A stretch of DNA of 64,000 nucleotides from contig NC_053044.1 of assembly GCF_003473485.1 (NCBI RefSeq), positions 36,212,091 to 36,276,090 of the forward strand, written 5' to 3'. Both the position numbers and the translations under genes were made by a program. The notes under the pieces were generated by a model. It had not been told where the DNA came from. It searched no databases and was given only the letters and a program-made list of their open reading frames with translations. The number at the start of each line of letters is the position of its first letter. Within the stretch, counting starts at the first letter, position 1. Positions 47,399 through 58,312 of this stretch are shown piece by piece. The stretch is from Medicago truncatula (taxonomy: Eukaryota > Streptophyta > Magnoliopsida > Fabales > Fabaceae).

Positions 47399-47689
47399 TC
47401 ATTTAGTTGGTGATACTGGAAATTCAACGGATTGTCCTTCAACAAATAGTCAATGAGTCTTGGGGAAAGTGTGAAAGAGGAACTTTTAAGATCCATTTCT
47501 GAGATTTTGGAGGCTAGAGTTTTCGTAGACAATGTTGGAGTTTAAGATTTTAAAAAGAAAAAAAAGTTAAAAGAATTTAATCAAAAAATAAATTTAAAAA
47601 AATCTAAGATCTATAATCATATAACAATTCAATTACATTTTATATTATGGTTGATTTAGAAAGGAAAAAATAAGCTCATCGTGGGGAGG

Positions 47690-48445
47690 ATTAACAATTA
47701 TTTAATTGATCTTCTGTTTGTTAAATGGTGTGGCTTGTGCATCAATTTCCTGCTTTTTGTTTTTAGTCTTTGCCTATAAATTTTAGTTCAAATGACAAAT
47801 GTTAAAGTTTTGTATTTTGATGTTAAGTTGAGCATAACGTTTTATTATGGTAGATTAGTATAATTTGTCTTTGCAATTAAGTCATATTTTGCATTAATGA
47901 TCTATTTACAATTTTATATAATTTTAATTTTAGGTAAACTCGTACGAGTTCTCAAGTCGAGTTTACGAGTCGAGTATACATAGACAAAACGAATTGAGGT
48001 AAACTCTCGAAACATTGGTTGGGAGGAGTGAGGAGTGAAGAACTTTGGAGGGAGGAGATGAGAAGGAAATAAGAGAAATATTAGATCTTATTTGAGCGGT
48101 TTTGTACAAAATGATAAATAAATTATTATCATTACTATATTTTTTATCATGGTTATTAAAAAAAAATCTAAGATTTATAATCATATAACCATCCAATTAC
48201 ATTGTATAACATGTTTGATTTAGAAAGGAAAAATAATCTCCCATTTCCTCAAAACGCTTCTTTGTTTGGGACGAGGAAATGAAAATGAAAGAAATGATGT
48301 ACCCTCAACTTAAACGAGGTTTAATTTTCTTCATAACATAAAATTTCATCAAAACAAGGTAAACTCAATAAAATCTAATATTTCTCTTATTTTCTTCTCA
48401 TCTTCTACCTCCAAAGTTCTTCACTCCTCTCTCCTCCGAACCATC
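47690..48445. repeat. Dispersed repeats, including an inverted pair
   Basis: 47690-47815 matches 38090-38240. 47884-48013 (TTTAGGTAAACTCGTACGAG onward) matches 50282-50390. 48016-48092 (GAGGAGTGAAGAACTTTGGAGG) is inverted at 48364-48445, with about 80-bp arms around an AT-rich centre, suggesting a fold-back element. Confidence 0.55.
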
Positions 48446-50704
48446 AAATACAACTTTAGGGTCTATTTAGGTGTTTAAGAAGGGATGTTGCAGTGAACAA
48501 CTTCATTAATAAAATTAGTTATCGGAAAAGGAGGGGAAGGGAGGAGAGGGCAAAATCTCAGTAAAAGGATGGAGGAAAGAGGAATGTAAGAAATGATAAT
48601 CAATCAACTTGAATGAGGAGGTTTATTTTTCTTTATGACACAAAATTGGGGAATTATAAAATTATATTCAAGGGGGATTTTAAACGGGTTAGATAAATTC
48701 TTCACATTCAATCTAGGTTATTAGGTTATTGTATACTCTCAAAATATAGAAATATATTAATAAAAAAATTATTTATTATTCTCTATAGAAACACTCTTTT
48801 AAACAAGATGTTAAATCTTTTGATGGGAAATTTTGTCATTCATTAAGGTTCTATTCAACTTGACGGATTAGTCTCAAAAGTTGTGCTCAAATGATATTTG
48901 ATTCACACCGTAATAATAACTTTTTCTTTATTTTCTTCTCATCTCCTCCCTTAAAACTTCCAAATAGAGTTTTATCAAAAGAGAAATGATATTTGAATAT
49001 CCATTTAGTGACAACTTTTGCAATAATTTTCTCTCTCATACTCACATTATTTTTTACTTTATCTCTCTATTGCTATGGTTTCCGTGTCAATGCCACTTTT
49101 TTCTTTGTAAAGTATGGTTGTCAAATAAGTTGTCACCAAATTGATTGTTCAAATAACACTCATCTTTATCAAATTAGAGACAATTGTGTTATTTAGACAA
49201 AAAAAAAAAAAATTGCATCATATCCCGATATTGTATGAGAATGGGTGTGGATGTTGTACATGATCAGAGAAAAATGACTTGAGGTAGGAGAAAAATAATA
49301 TAAAAATAAAAAATAGTACAAATATGTTTTCACGCGAAGTTTGTGTAGAAAATATTTATTAATTAAGGAATCCATTTTTCCTGTTTTACGCACACATATA
49401 TAATTTTTACAAAAGTAGTAAATTAGTAAGGAATAGTCACTATTTGATGACAAAAATCAAGCAAGTGTATTAGTTTGTCGACAAGTAGTCAAATCTATAA
49501 AGTTCAGATATTGATTGTTAGTACCATGTTTGATAACTACAAACTATTAACATAGTTTAAATTGATTACTAAATTTTAAGATATCTGAAGAAAATACTTA
49601 TGCCAGTCTTGGCCAATAGCACTTTTCAATTATTACTACCCCATAATTAAGTACACAAATCATTATTAGAATATGTCTAATGTTAAAAACAATCGAACAG
49701 TTAAATCAGGTTAAGCCTCAAAAGTAGGGTTAGTGATCATTGAGACCTAGATCGGTTTATGGACATTCGTAAACACATAAAAAAACATTAAGGGTGTGTT
49801 TGATCTGCTAAACATGACAGAATAACACAACACAAGGGAGAACAGTACGTGACAAACTTTCATGGTATTGAATTATTTTTTAACAATCGTATGATTTTTG
49901 GGTGACAAAAGGTTATTTTAGTATTTTAGACAAATAGTAATTGGAACGGAAAGTTGTGATGTGGTTTAGTGAGGGACAATAATTTCAATTTTTGTCATGT
50001 CTCTTGCTTTTTGTTTGTCATGTCTCCCTGAAACAATTTTACAAATCAAACACTGTACAATTGAAGTTGGTTGTCATGTTATTCATTTTTTTTTAGCTGG
50101 TCAAACATACCGTATATATGAAATTAATCGAATAAAATACCAAAGGAATCAATTGCGTTTATATGATAATTTAAAATTGCATGATACAACTAAATTTATG
50201 ATTTTGTGGGATAATTTTGTGTATGATACAAGGTTAAACAAGACAATTTATTTTGGCTTTATAATTAATTTAATATTTTAAATTAATGTCATATATAATA
50301 ATTTTAATATTAGGTAAACTCATACAATTTTATAAGTCTATTCAATATAGACAAAATGAGTTGAGATTGAGGTAAAAACTTGTGACAATTTTGTTTTTAT
50401 TTTTTTAAGGGAAAATTTTGTTTGTGATTATGTCTTTTGGTTTGTATAGCAATGATATTTTCCGTAACCAAAGGTCAATATTATACCAGCTTATATGTTA
50501 CATACGAATTAAAAGTTTTTACAATTTGAACCATAAACTAACTTCAAGTAAATAGTCACATATCATATCATATGAGATGTATTCACCCGCTTTCACGGAG
50601 AAAAATCTTCCGCTTCATGCAAGTAAGCACACCATCAGTTTCCCATGATTAATTTTACCCACTAACTAATTAGAAATCTACATATTTGAGACCTTTAATA
50701 AAAT
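48446..50704. other. Intergenic, no gene seen
   Basis: AT-rich sequence 5' of the flavonol synthase gene. Short frames near 48993-49196 and 49997-50281 lack protein-like composition. Contains the repeat copy 50282-50390. Confidence 0.45.
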
Positions 50705-50756
50705 ACTATATAAGCAACTTCTTTTTTTTAGTTAAAACTATATAAGCAACTTCTTT
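50705..50756 (+). promoter_or_regulatory. Duplicated TATA segment in the flavonol synthase promoter
   Basis: ACTATATAAGCAACTTCTTT is present twice (50705-50724 and 50737-50756), separated by TTTTTAGTTAAA. Each copy has a CTATATAA motif, the nearer one about 90 bp before the ATG. A further TATATATAG at 50774-50782 could also serve. Confidence 0.6.
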
Positions 50757-50827
50757 AATTAAATTACTAGAGGTATATATAGATTTGAAAAGTTTACATT
50801 TGATTAGTTTAACACACAAAAGGAATA

Positions 50828-53661
50828 ATGGAAAAGACACAAAGAGTGCAAAATGTAGCTTCATTATCGAATGAAACAATTCCAGCAGAGTTTGTTAGGT
50901 CCGAAAAAGAACAACCTGGAAACTCAACTGTTAGAGGGACCCAATTAGAGGTTCCTCTAATTGATTTTAGTAACCCAGATGAGGAAAAAGTGTTACATGA
51001 AATCATAGATGCGAGTTGTAAATGGGGAATGTTCCAAATTGTTAATCATGAAATACCTACAGAACTTATAACCAAACTTCAAAGTGTTGGAAAAACGTTT
51101 TTTGAGTTACCTCAAGAAGAAAAGGAGCAATATGCTAAACCTCCTGATTCTAAATCTATTGAAGGTTATGGATCTAAGCTTGGTAATGATATTGATAACA
51201 AGAGAGGTTGGGTTGATCATTTGTTTCATAAGATATGGCCACCTTCGGATATTAACTATCGATTTTGGCCTAAAAATCCTCCTTCTTACAGGTTACTTAT
51301 TTATGCATGCCTCTTATTACAAGCTTCTATAATTCTCCTAATTCGATCGGTCAATCGATTGTTAAATTGTAAATTATTACTAATGAGCAGTAGGTCTTAT
51401 AAGACTCATGAGTCATTATATATATGGTCGGTTAATTTTGATATGTTGGCCGCAGAGAGATCAACGAGGAATACGGCAAACACCTACATGGGGTTGTAGA
51501 CAAGTTGTTCAAAAACTTGTCAATAGGGTTAGGGCTTGAAGGTCATGAGCTAAAGGAGTATGCAGGGGGTGATAACATGGTTCACTTGTTAAAGATCAAC
51601 TATTACCCACCTTGCCCCTGTCCTGATCTTGTTCTTGGTGTTCCAGCTCATTCAGACATGTGTTTTATCACGCTTCTTGTCCCAAATGATGTTCAAGGTC
51701 TTCAAGCCTCTAGAGATGGACAATGGTACGATGTTAAGTATGTCCCCTCGGCTTTTGTAATTCACATTGGCGACCAACTGGAGGTATATATACATGTCTT
51801 GCATAGTTGCATTGTACCTTAATGTTTGATTATTGTTTTTGTGACATAAAGAGATAAGTTGAATTTCTTGCATCAATTTTCTATAGAAAATTTACATGTA
51901 TGTATAGTAGAGGATAGGTTCTTCTAAAATTTGAAAGAAAGATAAAAAAAATTAAGGCTTAATTGCGTTTTTGGTCCCCTATGTTTCAAGAAGTTGCGAT
52001 TTTGGACTCCTAACTAATCAAAATACAAAATAGCCCCCTTTGTATTGGATCTTTGGTAGTTTTGGCTCCCTAAACCAATTTTGACTCGGTCAACGCTGAC
52101 GTGGCACTTTAAAGGCGACACGTGTGCATTGTTTTAATTAAAAATAAATAAAAAAAGCCACATATAAATTAAAGAATTAAATAAATGAAAAAAAAACAAC
52201 AAATAATTAAAAAAATAAAAAATAAAGAAAAAAAGGAAGGAAATTGTGTTCCAAAATCTGATTTTAGCTCTTCTTCCTCTCACCTCTCTCTAAAACACTG
52301 ATTCAAGAACCTCTCTCTAAAAATGATGAGTAGCTCAATGCAAATGTTCTATCGAACGAAGCGAAAGTTTCGTTTTTATCAAAAGAAAAAGGAGCATATT
52401 ACATGCACTTTGGTATATATAAAGGGCACAAAACAAGGCAGCTATATTAGTTGCATGTTGCTTATACATAACTTGAATAAGAATCACACCTCTATTGTTC
52501 CATAACAATCCAATAGCCTGATATATTTATCATATAAATTCTTTTTTCCCTCTCTTACTCTGTCGTTTCCTATTTGTATATTTATTATAAACTGCTCAGT
52601 TATTTGTTAATTTGCAGTTATAAATGCAATATTATCAGTGTCAGCATGAATAATGCAAGAATATCTGAATAATCTTTAATAGTATGAATATCTATTCTTG
52701 AATCAGTTAAAAAGTGTTTTAAAACTCCTCATCTGAGACTCAATAACTCCTACATGTTACCTTGAATGCATGAATAAGAACTCCCTGTATTATCAATTTG
52801 ATGATCTCCCAAAAAAATCAGAACAATCACATATTGTTTACATTATTAAAAGTATAATGATAGTTTCTATTTATATTTCCTCATCAACTCTATTCCTGAA
52901 TGCTACAACTAGATTACATGTGTTTAAAAAATTAGAATGTCACTTTACTTCCTCGTGATTCTGGTTACAATTCGAATATGAGAGAGATTCAATCAGAGCA
53001 AATTCATGGTGTTGATGAAGCAGTGACAGAAAGCTTCAAGATTTTGGAACAAAGAGTTTTGGAGAGAGAGAATCAGTGTTTTAGAGAGAGATGAGAGGAA
53101 GAAGATGGAGAATTAGATTTTGGAACACGATTTCCTTCCTTTTTTTTCTTTCTTTTTTATTTCTTTTAATTATTTGTTTTTTTTTTCATTTATTTAATTC
53201 TTTAATTTATATGTGGTTTTTTTTATTTATTTTTAATTAAAACAATGCACACGTGGTGGCTTTGAAGTGCCACGTCAGCGTTGACCGAGTCAAAATTGCC
53301 AAAGATCCAATATATATGAGGCTGTTTTGTATTTTAATTAGTTAGGGGACCAAAATCACAACTTCTTGAAACATAGGGGGCCAAAAGTATAATTAAGCCA
53401 AAAATTAAAGTAGAAATAGTATAACTGATTTATATATGGTGACATCAGATAATGAGCAATGGAAAATACAAGGCTATATTACACAGAACAACAGTGAGCA
53501 AAGATGCAACAAGAATTTCTTGGCCAGTGTTCATAGAACCGCAACCAGAGCAAGAAGTTGGGCCTCACCCAAAACTGGTTAACCAAGACAACCCACCAAA
53601 ATTCAAGACCAAGAAATACAAAGATTATGCATACTGTAAGCTCAATAAGATCCCTCAGTAA
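50828..53661 (+). CDS. FLS: Flavonol synthase
   Basis: Three exons, 50828-51291, 51456-51783 and 53449-53661, all with GT/AG borders, give 334 residues. The expected reaction is oxidation of dihydroflavonols to flavonols with Fe(II), oxygen and 2-oxoglutarate, in the cytosol. Evidence: the FLS-typical start, [41 protein letters not shown], iron ligands His220/Asp222 (AHSDM) and His276 (ILHRT), Arg286/Ser288 (RIS), and the C-terminal [18 protein letters not shown]. Residues recalled as important in Arabidopsis FLS1 (His and Phe of HLFH, Lys201, Phe292, Glu294) are present. Departures: HSDMCF instead of the usual HTDMSA next to the iron site. Exon 2 (328 nt) and exon 3 (213 nt) have the same lengths as in the FLS-like gene. 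Intron 2 holds a fold-back transposon. Confidence 0.9.
51956..53399. mobile_element. 1.44-kb fold-back Mutator-like element in FLS intron 2
   Basis: Ends GGCTTAATTGCGTTTTTGG and (right, reversed) GGCTTAATTATACTTTTGG, with inverted arms of about 360 bp that include CAACGCTGACGTGGCACTT. A perfect 9-bp duplication AAAAATTAA at 51947-51955 and 53400-53408. The 700-bp centre has no transposase. It accounts for most of the 1665-bp intron. Confidence 0.9.
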
Positions 53662-53997
53662 GTGAAACTGCTTGTACCAATTCAGACATATTGCAGGCTG
53701 TTATAGTATAATTAGAGAAAAAGCTAAGTCCTCAAAGTAGAGTGGACAAATTGGTTAGTGAAAATGGACTTGTGTCACTTGATCTAATAATTAATCCGAA
53801 AGGAGGAGGAGGAATGATGTGTAAAAGAGGAAAGAAATTGTTGTAAATAATAGTGTAAATAGTAATGTAGTTTTAAATTCAATTTTTTTAAAGGTTGATT
53901 TTATAAATTAGTATAAGGAAGAAGAAGAAAAAGTTCAATTCAACAGACTACAAACACTTAATCACTATATCTATCTAAACGTAGAGTTAACATCAAA

Positions 53998-54068
53998 GCA
54001 CAAGTGGTTTAATGGTAGAATAGTACCCTGCCACGGTACAGACTTGGGTTTGATTCCTGGCTGCTGCA
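53998..54068 (+). pseudogene. Decayed tRNA-Gly copy
   Basis: 71-bp sequence matching the intact tRNA-Gly at 56577 with several substitutions. The anticodon arm TACCCTGCCACGGTA is intact. The acceptor stem (GCACAAG against CTGCTGC) has two mismatches, and the T arm reads TTGGGTTTGATTCCTGG. Probably not a functional tRNA. Confidence 0.75.
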
Positions 54069-54154
54069 AAAATACGTTTGCTGTGATATTTGGGTCAAAT
54101 ATGGTGACGGGTTTATACTATCGTTTTGTCTTCTAGGATGAAAATTCGATATAA

Positions 54155-55220
54155 ACATTCATTATTTTAATCAATTTATTTGTTCATTTGATTTATAATC
54201 ATCATACTTTGACTATCAGACTGATCAAATTAAATTTAATAAGACTTAACTTACAAACCAAACTATTCTCCTGAATTTGTGCCTCCTCATCATCAACTTA
54301 TTTCATCTTGTATCAAATTTCCATGTTTAAGCTTTCGACCATGGACACACTGTGACTCACCCCTTTGAACTACACCTTGACACTACCAATAGAAGATTAA
54401 ACATGAAAAAACTGATTTCTTTACAGGAAATAAAAATAAATCACCATAGGCAACCAAAAAGAAAGAACAAAATTTGGGAATTTTTTAACAACCTAATTGC
54501 CTTATTTGATAATAAGAAATTCGAAGAACAAAAGAAATTGTACCCAGATTTATTGTTCGAATATGAATCTTCGATAATTCTAGAGTTTTCTAGACATAAT
54601 AAAGACATAGGTTTTAAGTTCAAATTTTTTAGTTCATGCTTAACTACAGTTCATGTAGTTTACACCCACGGCCCACCCACTCAAATGATGATTTTTTTTT
54701 TTTTTTTAAAACAAAACACAAAATGATGTACTGCATGCAACATATTTGATATATAATTAGATCTTTAATGAACTGCAACGGATTTGAACGAACTGCCTTC
54801 GATGGAAAATTAGCAGATTTTCAATAGAAGATGAAAGATGTTGACGATAAGGAGGCAGACTCGGGAAATGTGCCAGGATAAAAAAAAATTCATTAAAACA
54901 ATTAAATTGTAGTTTACATGTTTACCCATCACTTTGAATTACTTTGAAAAGGAAGTGTTGGGTTTTTGGTCCAAAGTGAAAAGGTGCACTATGCCGGAAT
55001 ACTAGTCAGGATCCGTTGACACCACTTACACTAAATCTCAACCGTTGAGTTTAATAAATCCTACGTTGCATAATAAACAAAAACTAAGTACCTATTTGCC
55101 ATCACGGTGGGTGCCCACCAAAACCACGTTTTTCTAAACTCTCCAATTTGGAGCTTCTTTCTTTTGACGGTGGAACTGTATTGGGACGCACAATTAAAGT
55201 AGAAAATGTGATGGCAAACC
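54155..55220. other. Intergenic, no recognised gene
   Basis: An open frame of 124 codons at 54352-54726 (lysine- and asparagine-rich, ending in a Phe/Lys run) matches no family I recognise and is probably chance. The remainder is AT-rich. Confidence 0.4.
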
Positions 55221-55899
55221 TAGAGCTGTCAAAATGGGCGGTCCGGCCCTAAACGGGCCGGCCCTAACGGGCTTCGGCCTTTATCGGGCCGGGCAAAAAA
55301 GCCCGGTTGAAAAACGGGCTTGAAATATACTACCCGAGCCCAGCCCTACACGGGCCCGGGCTAACAGGCCGTATTAAAAGTCACATTCTTTTAATATAAA
55401 AAAGTACTATAAAATACTCCTATAGATTTTTTTATAAATAAATTTTTATTATGTTTAAATAATGTCTAGCACAAAAAAAAATTGTAAACATTTTCGTACA
55501 CTAGTCGTAAAGTAAAACGGCGAGGAAAACAATTTTAAATAAATTAGATACGTTATGGTTATAGATATTTACTTCCCTAAATAACGAAACGAGTAAATAT
55601 AATTTTATATTACATTCATATGTGTTAATTCATTGAATCTTCACTTTTATTTTTTAGTTTGATAATCAACTAAGTAAAGAATTATTTGAAAAATATATAT
55701 AATTTATAGGATTTTTTTGTTATGTGGGCTAACGGGCTACCCGCGGCCCTTTCGGGCTAGCCCTAACGGGTACCGGGCTTTTTAGGGCCGGGCTAAAAAG
55801 CCCTATTAAAATTCGGGCTCAATATTTAAGGCCCAAGTCCTATAATTAATCGGGCTAAACGGGCCGGCCCGTAAGACCCGACCCGTTTTGACAGCTCTA
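55221..55899. mobile_element. hAT-like element with GC-rich subterminal repeats, 679 bp
   Basis: Ends TAGAGCTGTCAAAATGGG and (right, reversed) TAGAGCTGTCAAAACGGG. Both ends carry many GGCCCG/CGGGCC words (for example ACGGGCCGGCCC), in contrast to an AT-rich centre. Flanks GGCAAACC and GCAAACAC suggest an 8-bp duplication blurred by a small change. A degraded relative may lie at 62085-62240. Confidence 0.75.
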
Positions 55900-56400
55900 G
55901 CAAACACACAATAAGCCAATTTGAAATCAAAGCACCGTATCACTTCTCTTCTTCGGTTGGGAAAATTGTGAATCAATTTCTTCTCCAATAGATGAGAATC
56001 AATTCATATTACTTTTCTTTTTGTTTAGGTTGTAAAGATCAATTTATTGTTGGATAGGACTTCAATGGAGATCAAAATTTTCCCTCAATAGATTTAATAT
56101 TGTTGCATTCTCATAGCATGATTCTAATTTGAGACCTCTGATTATCATCAGTATGATATACCTTATCATCTCTTCCAAGTGTTATTGGATAATAATACTT
56201 ATTAGTTTGACTTAATATATGTTTTTATTATTTCTTATGTTTCTAACATAATCGACCGTTGACGTTTCGTAAAGTTAGCATTTAGTATAATTTTTTCTTT
56301 TTGACAAGATTTAGTATAATATGTTATATTTTGCATTAAACTATTGTATTATTTTACAGCGTCTTTATAATCTTAATAAATATCACATATATATTAAACA
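55900..56400. other. Intergenic, no gene seen
   Basis: AT-rich, with a micro-insertion at 56280-56320. The following 56405-56700 is the second copy of the block containing the tRNA-Gly. Confidence 0.4.
56280..56320. repeat. Micro-insertion: TTTTTCTTTTTGACAAG between 12-bp direct repeats
   Basis: ATTTAGTATAAT twice (56280-56291 and 56309-56320). Reversed, the insert starts CTTGTCAAAAA, close to the SINE tail. Confidence 0.75.
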
Positions 56401-56576
56401 ATATAAAAAGTTTGAAATTCAATTTTTTAAAAGAGTTGATTTTGCAAACTAGTATAAGGGAAAAAATATATTCAAATAAACGCACTGCAATCATGTGATA
56501 ACTATGCATGTATATAAACGTTCTTTCAAAACAATAAAAATATATGTATATAAACGTAGGATCCGTTAACATGAAA

Positions 56577-56647
56577 GCACCAGTGGTCTAGTGGTAGAAT
56601 AGTACCCTGCCACGGTACAGACCCGGGTTCGATTCCCGGCTGGTGCA
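56577..56647 (+). tRNA. tRNA-Gly (anticodon GCC)
   Basis: 71 nt with a perfect acceptor stem (GCACCAG/CTGGTGC), discriminator A, anticodon GCC at 56609-56611 in a CTGCCAC loop closed by GTACC/GGTAC, and T arm CCGGGTTCGATTCCCGG. It matches the plant nuclear tRNA-Gly(GCC). A TATATGTATATAAA tract upstream fits plant tRNA promoters. No run of four or more T occurs within about 80 bp downstream, so the Pol III stop is unclear. Confidence 0.95.
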
Positions 56648-57512
56648 ATTGTTAGCTGTGATGAAATTTGTGTCAAATGTGTTGACGGGTTCATCACTAT
56701 CGTTTAACTTCGGTTGCGAAAACTGGCACATCTGAGCTTTCTTTTTGTTTTTTTTTTTTACCTTTTCAAAAATCTTCAAATTTTGCTTTAGCAATCATCA
56801 TTGGATTGGAACCACACAGTAGTGAATTTGTGTGCCTTCAAATTGTTGAGTCCCTAGATCTTTTGTAAAAAGATTGTTATTTTTGAATTATGCAGAATTT
56901 AATGGTGTGCTGAATTTCAGCATGTATCAGCTTCTGTTGAATGTAACAACTTACAAACAATTACAATGTCTTTCTAGACATCTCTAAAATGTCTACATCA
57001 AAATACACCTCTTTATCCTTTATATCTTACGAAATTTATGTCATGTAAGTACAATATTAATCTAACAACTAACTAATAACATTTGTCATTAAAAAAATAC
57101 AATATTATTAACCAATCCATGAAACAGGTACAACTGAAACACATCAAGCTTTTCTCACATAAAACTGTAGTACAATCAACTTGTTATTTAGTCTCATATT
57201 TTCATGTAGATTGGGAGATATAGAGTTCTGAAAATAATACAACCAAAATCAATGTATGTACGCATAATCCAAAGAACTGAATCATAGGAATAACTCTGCT
57301 TTATATTGTTGCTGAAAAAGTAAAACAATTTCTAAGACCACCTTCTGATTTCTCCCTCTACTGCTATATAAAAGTATAACAATTAAAATAATTTGTTTTC
57401 TTTACAAAAGTAAAAACAAACTACTGCAACAATAGTCACTGTTTGTTGCAAACAGGCAATATATCAAAATGACATTAATCTCAGTAGTGCACATGTATAA
57501 TTCATTATGCAC

Positions 57513-57652
57513 GTCCATGTGAGCTTAGCTCAGTTGGTAGGGACATTGCATAATTTATGCAGGGGCCGGGGTTCGAACCCCGGACACCTCACTTCTCCCC
57601 AATTTAATTGTGTGAGCTCTAGTCACTAAGCTACTTGACCAAAAAAAATAAA
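57513..57652 (+). mobile_element. tRNA-derived SINE, full length, 140 bp
   Basis: A box TGAGCTTAGCTCAGTTGGTA, B box GGGGTTCGAACCCCGG, and 3' body ending CTACTTGACC plus an A tail. A perfect 11-bp duplication TCATTATGCAC at 57502-57512 and 57653-57663. The tRNA-like half is very well preserved, suggesting a recent insertion. Confidence 0.92.
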
Positions 57653-57663
57653 TCATTATGCAC

Positions 57664-58312
57664 AAAACACTGATAAAATTTGGATAAAAGAAGTATACGA
57701 CTACACGAGCTCAATGTCTAGAATCATCTCTACCAAACACTGATAAATTTTGGATATAACACCTCCACGATAAGAAACTTAACAAACGGATCAATAATCA
57801 GCTGCATCTTTCTCCTTAACTTATCAACCACGTTTACAAAAGTTTTGTAACAAAACCAAAGAATATATTAAAATAATTATGCTATATGATTAAAAATTGT
57901 AAAAGAAACAAAAGAAAAACATAAACTAGAATAATAGTTCACCAGAAAAGATTACTTCATTTGATTTAAATCTTGTTAAAACTTACAAAGGAACATAGCC
58001 AAGTAAGAACCAAAATAAGCATTAGACGGAACAATCGCGTGTTCCAATTAAATAGTTAAAGTGTAACACAAAACTGCATCTTCAACCACTCAAAAAAGTG
58101 TGCTGCTTGGTGCTGCAGGTTGAATGGGATTCAAACTCAAAACCACCACCTTCTTTTCAATAGTGGTAAATACATTACTCCGTTTCTTCGAATCGCTCGG
58201 TCCCAATGTAAAAATATTGTTATCTTTGGAATAATTAGGGAGGATGCTACCACGGTTTGATGTTTCGACCACACCGGATCAAGAGTTAAAAACATGATTG
58301 CATTACCAATTG
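57664..58312. other. Region downstream of the first FEX gene
   Basis: Probably includes the FEX 3' untranslated region (minus strand). A 60-codon minus-strand frame at 58090-58272 (starts MVETSNRGSILPNYSKDN) has coding-like composition but no recognised family. Confidence 0.4.
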
